A DNA stretch of 64,000 nt from Lachnospiraceae bacterium UBA7202 (GTDB lineage: Bacteria > Bacillota > Clostridia > Lachnospirales > Lachnospiraceae): positions 124,001 to 188,000 of the forward strand of contig DKUO01000038.1 of NCBI GenBank assembly GCA_002490705.1, in the 5' to 3' direction. This document shows, in pieces, positions 40,533-48,300 of this stretch (its first letter is position 1; the number at the start of each line of letters is the position of its first letter). Position numbers and translations under genes: made by a program. The notes beneath the pieces were generated by a model. The model ran no database searches and was not told the DNA's origin. It saw nothing but the letters and a program-made list of their open reading frames with translations.

Positions 40533-42437
40533 ATGGCTAAAATAAATATATTGGATCATCAGACAATTGATAAGATTGCCGCAGGCGAGGTGGTGGAGCG
40601 GCCCTCCAGCGTGGTGAAGGAGCTGGTGGAGAATGCCATTGACGCAGGGGCGGACGCCATAACGGTGGAAATTAAGGAAGGCGGCACAAGCTTTATCCGT
40701 GTGACCGACAACGGCAGCGGCATTGAGAAATCTCAGGTGGAGAACGCCTTTTTGCGCCATGCAACCAGCAAGATTACGTCCGCAGAAGACTTGACCAGTC
40801 TGGTCAGTCTTGGCTTTCGTGGGGAAGCCCTGGCCAGCATTGCGGCGGTGGCGCAGGTGGAGCTGATCACCAAGACGCCGGAGGACCTGACGGGAGTGCG
40901 GCTGTTGATGGAAGGGGGCGTGGTGAAGGAGCGGGAGGAGATCGGCGCGCCTCAGGGGACGACGCTCCTTGTGAGAAATCTCTTTTACAACACGCCGCCC
41001 AGAAAGAAATTCTTAAAGCAGCCCAGAACGGAAGGCTCCTATGTGGCGGACCTGATGGAACATCTGGCCATGTCAAACCCGCAGGTTTCCTTTAAGTTTC
41101 TCTTAAACGGGCAGACGAAGTTTTACACCACGGGAAGCGGCGGCCTGCGGGAGATTGTCTATCGCATTTACGGGAAGGAGATTGCCGATGCGCTCACGGA
41201 TTTTCACTGTGAACGGGATGGCATGAGTGTGACGGGGCTTTTGGGAAAGCCGGTGATTAACCGGGCAAACCGTTCCTATGAAATTTTCTATATCAACGGC
41301 AGGTATATCAGAAGCACGCTGATCAGCAAGGCCGTGGAGGAGGGCTATCGGGAGTACCTGATGCAGCATAAATTTCCCTTCTGCATTCTGCATTTTCAGG
41401 TGGACACGGAGAAGATCGACGTGAACGTCCACCCCTCCAAAATGGAGGTGCGAATCGCCGACGGGCCCGCCTTTTACGAGGAGGTGCGCGGGGCTGTGGA
41501 GGATGCCCTTCGGGGAAGGGAAATGATACCGGAGGTAAGTCTCTCCACGGAGAAAGAACAGCGGGAAGAGGCCAAAAAAGAAGAGCGCGAAGAAACCCGC
41601 GCAAGACAGGCGGCGCCGGAACCCTTTGAGACGAACCGTATCCTACAGAACCGTATCCTGCGCCAGACCGTGGAATACCGGGTGGCGGCAGACGAGCCGG
41701 AAGAAATGCCGCAGGCGTCGCTGAAAAAGCCGGAAGAAATGCTGAAGGCGGCGGTGAAAGAGCCGGTTGAAATACCGCAGGCAGAGACGGAGACTGTGCC
41801 CGCCGGGAAACCGGAACAGATGGAGCTGTTTGACGGCAGGATGCTGTCTGAGAAAGCGAGAGAACAGTATGAAATCATCGGACAGCTCTTTGAGACTTAC
41901 TGGCTGATTTCCTATCAGGACAAGCTCCTGATTGTGGATCAGCATGCGGCCCATGAGAAGGTCAAGTATGAGCGGCTGATGCGGCGGTTTCATGAGAAGA
42001 ACATCGTCTCCCAGAGCATCAATCCGCCTGTGATTGTGACGCTGAGCAACCGGGAGAAGGAGTGCTATCTACAGCATCGGGAGGATTTTGCATCCCTTGG
42101 GTTCGAGATTGAGGCCTTCGGCGGAAACGACTATGCGGTCCGGGGCGTGCCCATGGATCTCTACGGTTATACGGAGGAGTCCTTCTTCTACGAGATACTG
42201 GACGAGCTGGCGGCGGAGACGGTGACGGGTACGCCGGAGGGCATCCGCAATCGTATCGCTACTATGGCCTGTAAGGCGGCGGTCAAGGGCAATATGCGGA
42301 TCAGCCGGCAGGAGATGGAGGCGCTTATCGACGAACTGCTGACGCTTGACAATCCCTACAACTGTCCCCACGGGAGGCCGACGATTGTCTCTATGAGCAA
42401 GTATGAGATTGAAAAGAAATTTAAGAGGATCGTGTAA
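40533..42437 (+). CDS. mutL: DNA mismatch repair protein MutL
   Basis: 634 aa from ATG 40533 (GTG 40521 also possible). GHKL ATPase motifs: IAAGEVVERPSSVVKELVENAIDAGA, DNGSGI, LGFRGEALASIAAVAQ. A proline/glutamate-rich linker (about 330-425) carries degenerate repeats with PEEM or PVEIP units. C-terminal dimerisation domain with QHAAHEKVKYERL and ACKAAVKGN near the end, consistent with the endonuclease-type MutL of Firmicutes. Gap to mutS is 24 nt; miaA follows with no gap. Confidence 0.95.
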   Translation: MAKINILDHQTIDKIAAGEVVERPSSVVKELVENAIDAGADAITVEIKEGGTSFIRVTDNGSGIEKSQVENAFLRHATSKITSAEDLTSLVSLGFRGEALASIAAVAQVELITKTPEDLTGVRLLMEGGVVKEREEIGAPQGTTLLVRNLFYNTPPRKKFLKQPRTEGSYVADLMEHLAMSNPQVSFKFLLNGQTKFYTTGSGGLREIVYRIYGKEIADALTDFHCERDGMSVTGLLGKPVINRANRSYEIFYINGRYIRSTLISKAVEEGYREYLMQHKFPFCILHFQVDTEKIDVNVHPSKMEVRIADGPAFYEEVRGAVEDALRGREMIPEVSLSTEKEQREEAKKEEREETRARQAAPEPFETNRILQNRILRQTVEYRVAADEPEEMPQASLKKPEEMLKAAVKEPVEIPQAETETVPAGKPEQMELFDGRMLSEKAREQYEIIGQLFETYWLISYQDKLLIVDQHAAHEKVKYERLMRRFHEKNIVSQSINPPVIVTLSNREKECYLQHREDFASLGFEIEAFGGNDYAVRGVPMDLYGYTEESFFYEILDELAAETVTGTPEGIRNRIATMACKAAVKGNMRISRQEMEALIDELLTLDNPYNCPHGRPTIVSMSKYEIEKKFKRIV

Positions 42438-43391
42438 GTGAGCATAAAAGAACCATTGATCATTCTGACAGGCCCGACAGCGGTGGGAAAGACAGCGCTG
42501 TCTGTATCCTTGGCGAAAGCCATAGGCGGGGAGATTATTTCCGCCGATTCCATGCAGGTATACCGCCATATGGATATCGGGTCCGCCAAGGTGACAAAGG
42601 AGGAAATGCAGGGCGTGCCGCATCATCTGATTGATGTGCTGGAGCCCACGGAGGAGTTCAATGTGGTGCTGTTTCAGCAGATGGCCAGGCAGGCGGTGGA
42701 GGAGATCCGGGGCCGGGGCCATATCCCCATTCTTGTGGGCGGCACCGGTTTTTATATTCAGGCCCTTCTCTACGACATTGATTTCACGGAAAATGACGAA
42801 GACACGGCGCTTCGTCGCTCCCTCGAGGAGCTTGCAAAACGGGAGGGCCCCGAGGCCCTTTATGAGAGGCTTCGCGCGGTGGACCCGGAGTCCTGTGAAA
42901 GCATTCACGCCCACAATATCAAACGGGTGATCCGTGCCATTGAATTTTACGAGAAGACCGGAAAAAAGATATCCGCCCACAACCGGGAGCAGAGACAAAA
43001 CAGCCCGTCTTACCGGTCCGCTTATTTTGTCCTGACTGATGACCGGGACACCGTTTACCGGCGGATTGATGCGCGGGTGGACCTGATGATAGAGCTGGGG
43101 CTGGTGGAGGAAGTGCGCGCTTTGCAGGCTATGGGCTGCCATAGGGGTATGGTGTCCATGCAGGGATTGGGTTATAAGGAGATTTTGTCTTATCTGGAGG
43201 GTGAGATATCGTTAGAAGAGGCTGTTTACCTGATAAAACGGGATACCAGACATTTTGCAAAAAGACAGCTCACCTGGTTTAGACGCGAAAAAGAGGTAAT
43301 TTGGATAGAAAAAAACGATTTTGACCACGATAGTCAAAAAATGCAAAGATTCATGCAGGATTTCCTGCACGAAAAAGCAATTATCCTGTAA
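42438..43391 (+). CDS. miaA: tRNA dimethylallyltransferase MiaA
   Basis: 317 aa, start GTG 42438 just after the mutL stop, with AGAGGA 9 nt upstream. P-loop GPTAVGKTALS, SADSMQVYRHMDIGSAK, HHLIDVLEP, LVGGTGFYIQALLY, and QGLGYKEI are all family motifs. Adds dimethylallyl to A37 of tRNAs; the product is the substrate of MiaB, encoded at the other end of this block. The C-terminal tail (MQRFMQDFLHEKAIIL) is short. Confidence 0.95.
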   Translation: MSIKEPLIILTGPTAVGKTALSVSLAKAIGGEIISADSMQVYRHMDIGSAKVTKEEMQGVPHHLIDVLEPTEEFNVVLFQQMARQAVEEIRGRGHIPILVGGTGFYIQALLYDIDFTENDEDTALRRSLEELAKREGPEALYERLRAVDPESCESIHAHNIKRVIRAIEFYEKTGKKISAHNREQRQNSPSYRSAYFVLTDDRDTVYRRIDARVDLMIELGLVEEVRALQAMGCHRGMVSMQGLGYKEILSYLEGEISLEEAVYLIKRDTRHFAKRQLTWFRREKEVIWIEKNDFDHDSQKMQRFMQDFLHEKAIIL

Positions 43392-43395
43392 GGAT

Positions 43396-43424
43396 TTGTC
43401 GAAAATGATCGACAGATATTATAC
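43396..43424 (+). promoter_or_regulatory. Candidate promoter for the methionine gamma-lyase-like gene
   Basis: TTGTCG (43396-43401), 17 nt, TTATAC (43419-43424). It lies about 40 nt upstream of ATG 43465. An overlapping TATTAT at 43417 has a shorter spacer. Confidence 0.45.
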
Positions 43425-43464
43425 AAAATGCACAAAGAAATAAGAAAGCAGAATGGAGATTAAA

Positions 43465-44751
43465 ATGACGGAGTTGTTTAAACAATATAAGAAATTCAGC
43501 ATTTCGGAGCAGGTTTACCGTTTCGGGGAGGAGATACTGGACGCCCTTGCGCCTCGTTTTGCGCAGATTGACAAGAATGCGGAGTACAACCAGCTCAAGG
43601 TGATAGGGGCCATGCAGGAGGCCGGCGTCAGCGAAGCCTGTCTGCTGGGAACGACTGGCTACGGCTACAACGATCTGGGACGGGACACGCTGGAAACCGT
43701 GTACGCCGAGGTGTTTGAGACGGAGGATGCGTTGGTGCGTCCGCAGATTACCTGCGGCACCCACGCGCTGGCGCTGGCACTGATGAGCAATCTGCGGCCG
43801 GGAGACGAGCTTCTTTCCCCCGTGGGCAAACCCTACGACACCTTAGAGGAGGTAATCGGAATCCGTCCCTCCAGAGGGTCTCTTGCGGAGTACGGTGTCA
43901 CCTACAGGCAGGTGGATCTTTTGCCGGACGGGAGTTTTGACTATGAGGGAATCCGGGCAGCTGTCGGGGAGAGGACGAAGATGGTCACCATACAGCGTTC
44001 CAAAGGCTATCAGACAAGGCCGACCCTTTCCGTAGAGAGGATTGGCGAATTGATTGCCTTTGTGAAGCAGATCAAGCCGGACGTGATTGTGATGGTGGAT
44101 AACTGCTATGGGGAGTTTGTGGAGACGAGAGAGCCCTCTCAGGTCGGGGCTGATATGGTGGTGGGTTCCCTCATCAAGAATCCCGGCGGCGGCCTGGCGC
44201 CCATTGGCGGTTATATTGCCGGAAAAAGGGAATGCGTGGAGAATGCGGCCTGCCGGCTGACTTCGCCGGGGCTGGCCAAGGAGGTGGGCGCTTCGCTGGG
44301 CGTCCTTCCCGCCTTTTATCAGGGCCTGTTCCTTGCGCCCACGGTGACGGCGTCCGCCCTGAAAGGAGCGATCTTTGCGGCGAACGTCTATGAGAAGCTG
44401 GGATTTGCCGTGGTGCCGGACGGACAGGAGAGCCGCCATGACATCATTCAGGCCGTAACCTTTGGCTCGCCTGAGGGAGTGATCGCATTCTGCGAGGGGA
44501 TTCAGGCCGCGGCTCCTGTGGACAGCTTTGTGAAGCCGGAACCCTGGGATATGCCGGGCTATGACTCCAAGGTGATCATGGCGGCGGGCGCTTTTGTGTC
44601 CGGCTCCTCCATTGAGCTCTCCGCGGACGGCCCCATTGCGCCGCCCTATGCGGTTTACTTTCAGGGGGGACTTACCTTCCCCCACGCGAAACTCGGTATC
44701 CTGAAGAGCTTGCAGAATCTGGTGGACCGCGGAATTGTGACCGTTCCCTGA
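43465..44751 (+). CDS. Methionine gamma-lyase-family PLP enzyme (aluminium-resistance-like)
   Basis: 428 aa. Cys/Met-metabolism fold with PLP-lysine in GSLIKNPGGGLAP and the conserved ATTGYGYND-like segment (TTGYGYNDLGR), PQITCGTHALALAL and VDNCYGEFVE. The family is annotated as aluminum resistance protein or methionine gamma-lyase family; the reaction of these Firmicutes members is not established. Start ATG 43465, 6 nt after GGAG. Complete. Confidence 0.85.
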   Translation: MTELFKQYKKFSISEQVYRFGEEILDALAPRFAQIDKNAEYNQLKVIGAMQEAGVSEACLLGTTGYGYNDLGRDTLETVYAEVFETEDALVRPQITCGTHALALALMSNLRPGDELLSPVGKPYDTLEEVIGIRPSRGSLAEYGVTYRQVDLLPDGSFDYEGIRAAVGERTKMVTIQRSKGYQTRPTLSVERIGELIAFVKQIKPDVIVMVDNCYGEFVETREPSQVGADMVVGSLIKNPGGGLAPIGGYIAGKRECVENAACRLTSPGLAKEVGASLGVLPAFYQGLFLAPTVTASALKGAIFAANVYEKLGFAVVPDGQESRHDIIQAVTFGSPEGVIAFCEGIQAAAPVDSFVKPEPWDMPGYDSKVIMAAGAFVSGSSIELSADGPIAPPYAVYFQGGLTFPHAKLGILKSLQNLVDRGIVTVP

Positions 44752-44784
44752 TTGAGGATTGTGCCGAAAAAATTTCTTTTTGTG

Positions 44785-44813
44785 TGTACATCAAAATCCG
44801 ATTGTGTTAAAAT
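44785..44813 (+). promoter_or_regulatory. Extended -10 promoter for the DUF4321 gene
   Basis: TGTACA (44785-44790), 17 nt, TGTTAAAAT (extended -10, with TAAAAT at 44808-44813). The start lies near 44820, leaving about 25 nt before ATG 44845. Confidence 0.55.
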
Positions 44814-44844
44814 GAGCGTTGGAGAAAGGAGATTGTACATTACT

Positions 44845-45081
44845 ATGCGCAAAAATAATTGGGCCTGTTTCCTGCTGATTCTGGCGGGAATCGTGATCGG
44901 TGGCTTTATCGGAAGCCTTTTCCCCTCCACATGGCTGAATTACGGGCAGTCTTTTGGTCTGTCTCAGCCGCTTTCGCTGGATTTGGGTATTTTGAGCGTC
45001 ACCTTTGCCCTGTCGATTAAGATCACCATAGCGAGTATTCTCGGAATTGCCGTGGCGATCGTAATATACCGCATGATCTAG
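44845..45081 (+). CDS. DUF4321 small membrane protein
   Basis: 78 aa with two membrane segments (CFLLILAGIVIGGFIGSLF and IASILGIAVAIVIYRMI) separated by a Leu/Ser-rich loop. Family DUF4321 is found before radC/mreB in many Clostridia; function unknown. GAAAGGAG before the ATG 44845 supports this start over the frame start at 44752. Confidence 0.7.
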   Translation: MRKNNWACFLLILAGIVIGGFIGSLFPSTWLNYGQSFGLSQPLSLDLGILSVTFALSIKITIASILGIAVAIVIYRMI

Positions 45082-45160
45082 CGGACAGGATATGCCGCAG
45101 ATCAGCGCTTGTCTAAGCCTGCCCGGACTTTTGGAGAGAAGCTGTCGGGAAAGAGACTGC

Positions 45161-45877
45161 ATGAAATCAGGCAAGTATGAGAACAATGAATATTACAGGC
45201 AGCAAAATCTTCCATATGAGAAATTTGCCGCCTACGGAAGCGAGAGCCTTACAGACTCCGAACTTCTCGCGATTCTTCTTCGAACCGGAACAAAGGGTAT
45301 GAGTGCAAGGGAGCTGGGAGAGCGGGTTCTTGCACGGACGGCTGAATACGGGAACGGTCTGCTCGGCCTGTACCGCATATCCGTACAGGAATTGCAGAAG
45401 ATAGAGGGAATCGGGGCCGTGAAGGCGGTTCAGCTCAAAGCCGTTGCGGAATTCGCTAAGAGAATGGCGCGGGCGAAGGCGAAGAACGGGCTTTCTTTTC
45501 ATGACCCGGCATCCGTTGCGGATTACTATATGGAGCGGCTGCGCCATGAGAGCGTAGAGCATATCCTGCTTTTACTCTTTGATTCAGGACTTCATCTGAT
45601 CGGAGAAGAGATGATCTCCAAAGGTACGGCAGACGCGGCTCTTTTGTCGCCGAGAGAAGTTTTTACAAAGGCTTTCCAGAGCGGGGCGGCAAACATTATG
45701 CTGCTGCATAACCATCCGGGCGGCGAACCGCTTCCCAGCGAGAACGATCTTTTAGTGACGGAGCGTATCGTGCGGACGGGGACGCTTACGGATATCCCGT
45801 TAGTGGATCATATTATCCTCGGAGACAATAGCTATTTCAGCTTCAAAGAGAGTAAATTGCTGTCAGATATATCATAG
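45161..45877 (+). CDS. radC: RadC-family JAMM/MPN+ protein
   Basis: 238 aa. N-terminal helix-hairpin-helix (LQKIEGIGAVKAVQLKAVAEF) and C-terminal JAMM domain with the metal site HNHPGGEPLPSENDL. Named for radiation sensitivity, but its DNA repair role is disputed; activity unknown. Located directly before mreB, as in most Firmicutes. Start ATG 45161. Confidence 0.9.
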   Translation: MKSGKYENNEYYRQQNLPYEKFAAYGSESLTDSELLAILLRTGTKGMSARELGERVLARTAEYGNGLLGLYRISVQELQKIEGIGAVKAVQLKAVAEFAKRMARAKAKNGLSFHDPASVADYYMERLRHESVEHILLLLFDSGLHLIGEEMISKGTADAALLSPREVFTKAFQSGAANIMLLHNHPGGEPLPSENDLLVTERIVRTGTLTDIPLVDHIILGDNSYFSFKESKLLSDIS

Positions 45878-45894
45878 AAAGGGGTAAACTTACC

Positions 45895-46905
45895 TTGGCA
45901 AACAATGCATTTGGAATCGACCTTGGCACCAGCAACATCAAGATCTATAACCGCGCGGACGACGACGTCTTCGTGGAAAAGAATATGATCGCCATCGAGA
46001 ATAAAAAGACGCTTTTCGCATACGGGGATGCAGCTTTTGAGATGTATGAAAAGGCGCCCAGCAATATCAGCATCACCTATCCTCTGAGCAACGGTGTGAT
46101 TGCGGATATCCAGAATATGGAGACGCTGATCAAGTATTTCCTGGGCGGCATGATGCGGAACAATGTGCGTCCGGCAGATTACTATATCGCCGTTCCATGG
46201 GATGTGACGGAGGTAGAAAAGCGCGCTTTCAAGGACCTCATTAAGGAGTCCAACGTGAAGGCCAGAAAGGTCATGATGGTGGATAAGGCCGTGGCGGACG
46301 GTCTGGGGCTTGGGATTGATGTGAAAAACTCTCAGGGCGTTTTGGTGGTAAACGTGGGCTTTGATACCACGGAGATCTCCATTTTGTCGCTGGGCGGCAT
46401 TGTGTTAAGCCGTCTGATTAAGGTGGGAGGCCGGAAGTTTGACGAAGCCATCAAGGCCGCGGTGCGCCGTGAATACAGCCTGATCATCGGCGGAAAGACG
46501 GCGGAGATCGTGAAGACCTCGCTTACGGAATTGGAGAAGGAACGGGAAGGCGCCGTGGTTTATGGCCGGGATATCGTGACGGGACTTCCCGTGGAGCGGG
46601 AAATTCCCACCGATCTTGTGAACGAGTGTCTTGTGGAGCACTTCAATTCCATCATAGACAATATCAAGGTGATTCTTGAGCGCACACCGCCGGAGCTGGC
46701 AGCGGACATTTACCGGCACGGGGTTTATCTGACGGGCGGCGCTTCTCAGGTCAACCGGCTGGCGCTTCTCATGAGCAAGGGGACGGGGCTGCAGGTGAAC
46801 GTTTCCGAAAATCCGGTAACCAGCGTGGCGCTCGGACTGGGAAAGATCATCAAGGAAGACAATTATAAAACGATAGCTTACGCGATAGAAGGAATGAGTA
46901 AATGA
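45895..46905 (+). CDS. mreB: Rod shape-determining protein MreB
   Basis: 336 aa, start TTG 45895 with AAAGGGG upstream. Actin-fold motifs: phosphate-1 FGIDLGTSNIKIYN, phosphate-2-like VVNVGFDTTEISIL, adenosine motif YLTGGASQVNRLA. Forms membrane filaments that guide elongation synthases such as PBP2 and RodA encoded downstream. The N-terminal 40 residues diverge from B. subtilis MreB and MreBH (GTSNIKIYNRADDDVF in place of GTANTLVYVK-type), so it is a distinct clostridial subtype. Stop overlaps mreC start (ATGA). Confidence 0.9.
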   Translation: MANNAFGIDLGTSNIKIYNRADDDVFVEKNMIAIENKKTLFAYGDAAFEMYEKAPSNISITYPLSNGVIADIQNMETLIKYFLGGMMRNNVRPADYYIAVPWDVTEVEKRAFKDLIKESNVKARKVMMVDKAVADGLGLGIDVKNSQGVLVVNVGFDTTEISILSLGGIVLSRLIKVGGRKFDEAIKAAVRREYSLIIGGKTAEIVKTSLTELEKEREGAVVYGRDIVTGLPVEREIPTDLVNECLVEHFNSIIDNIKVILERTPPELAADIYRHGVYLTGGASQVNRLALLMSKGTGLQVNVSENPVTSVALGLGKIIKEDNYKTIAYAIEGMSK

Positions 46906-47771
46906 GTCCAATTGTCAAGAAAAAAGGAGAGAAATTTACATTACCCGGTAAATATCTCCTTTTTATTTTAACAATCCTCTGTACGGCTTTGGTGCTGCTC
47001 ACCTTCAACACAAAGGTGTTCAGCGGGCCTCTCTCGGCCGTTGCAGGCTATATTGTGATTCCTTTTGAGGAGGGAATCAGCGCGGTGGGCAGCTGGCTGT
47101 CCGGCCGATCGGAAGAACTGGTGCAGATCAGGGAGCTTTTGGTCCAAAATGAACAGCTGAAACAGCAGGTGGATGAGTTGACTATCGAAAATACAAGGCT
47201 TCAACAGGACCGCTATGAACTGACGAATCTGCGGGAGCTCTACAGTCTGGACGCCCAGTACGACGAGTATGAAAAGACAGGGGCAAGGATCATAGCCAGA
47301 GATTCCGGCAATTGGTTTTATTCTTTCGTGATCAATAAAGGCGCCGGAGACGGCATCGCTGTGGATATGAATGTGATGGCGGGGAGCGGACTGGTTGGCC
47401 GCGTGGTCGATGTGGGGCCTAACTGGGCGAAGGTAAAGTCTATTATTGCGGATGATTCCAATGTGAGCGCCATGGTGCTTTCCAGTTCCGACCGCATGAT
47501 TGTTTCCGGCAATCTCAAACTTTACGCTTCCGGCGTCATAGAGTTTGAGCAGATGGTGGACAGCGGCGATGTGGTGGTGGAGGGCGATAAGGTAGTCACT
47601 TCCGACATCAGCGACAAGTATCTGCCGGGTATTTTGATCGGCTATATCAATACCATAGTTCCGGACGCCAACAACCTCACCAAGTCCGGCTACATAACGC
47701 CGGCGGTGGATTTTGAGCATTTGGAGGAGGTTTTGGTCATTATGGAATTAAAACAGACCATACCGGATTGA
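46902..47771 (+). CDS. mreC: Rod shape-determining protein MreC
   Basis: 289 aa. A cytoplasmic lead, one membrane anchor (YLLFILTILCTALVLLTF, about 18-35), a coiled coil (LVQIRELLVQNEQLKQQVDELTIENTRLQ, split here by description) and two beta-barrel domains (ARIIARDSGNWF; INKGAGDGIAVDMNVM; TSDISDKYLPGILIGYI). Standard length. Scaffolds the elongasome outside the membrane. Followed by mreD. Confidence 0.9.
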   Translation: MSPIVKKKGEKFTLPGKYLLFILTILCTALVLLTFNTKVFSGPLSAVAGYIVIPFEEGISAVGSWLSGRSEELVQIRELLVQNEQLKQQVDELTIENTRLQQDRYELTNLRELYSLDAQYDEYEKTGARIIARDSGNWFYSFVINKGAGDGIAVDMNVMAGSGLVGRVVDVGPNWAKVKSIIADDSNVSAMVLSSSDRMIVSGNLKLYASGVIEFEQMVDSGDVVVEGDKVVTSDISDKYLPGILIGYINTIVPDANNLTKSGYITPAVDFEHLEEVLVIMELKQTIPD

Positions 47772-47781
47772 GGAGCATTGT

Positions 47782-48300
47782 ATGAAACGTGGCATTATCA
47801 CCGCTTTATTGATTTTCATATGTTTTCTGCTACAGTGCACGGTGTTTAGGGCGCTGGCTTTCGGTGGCATTGTCCCTAATCTTCTGATTGTGCTGACAGC
47901 CTCCTTCGGCTTTATGCGGGGGGAGAAGACGGGGCTTTTGATCGGGTTTTTCTGCGGCCTTTTGGTAGATATTTTCTTTGCCAGCGTGATCGGGTTCTAC
48001 GCGCTTTTATACATGTACATCGGCTATATGAACGGCAAGTTTGCGGCAATTTTTTATCCCCAGGACATCAAACTGCCGGTGGCGCTTATTTTGTGCAGCG
48101 ATTTTCTCTACGGAATCGGCTGCTATGTGATCCTGTTTCTTCTGCGGGGACGTTTTGATTTTACATACTATGTCCTGCACATTATTCTGCCGGAAATTGT
48201 GTACACCATCGCAGTCACCCTGCTTTTATATCCGCTCATCCTTTGGTTCAACACAGGGCTTGAGCGCAGTGAACTAAGGAGCGGAAAGAAGTTTGTTTGA
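47782..48300 (+). CDS. mreD: Rod shape-determining protein MreD
   Basis: 172 aa, five or six membrane segments, starting with ITALLIFICFLLQCTVF and including TGLLIGFFCGLLVDIFFAS, typical of MreD. Works with MreC in the elongation complex. Begins 10 nt after mreC; the last 8 bp overlap the PBP2 start. Confidence 0.85.
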   Translation: MKRGIITALLIFICFLLQCTVFRALAFGGIVPNLLIVLTASFGFMRGEKTGLLIGFFCGLLVDIFFASVIGFYALLYMYIGYMNGKFAAIFYPQDIKLPVALILCSDFLYGIGCYVILFLLRGRFDFTYYVLHIILPEIVYTIAVTLLLYPLILWFNTGLERSELRSGKKFV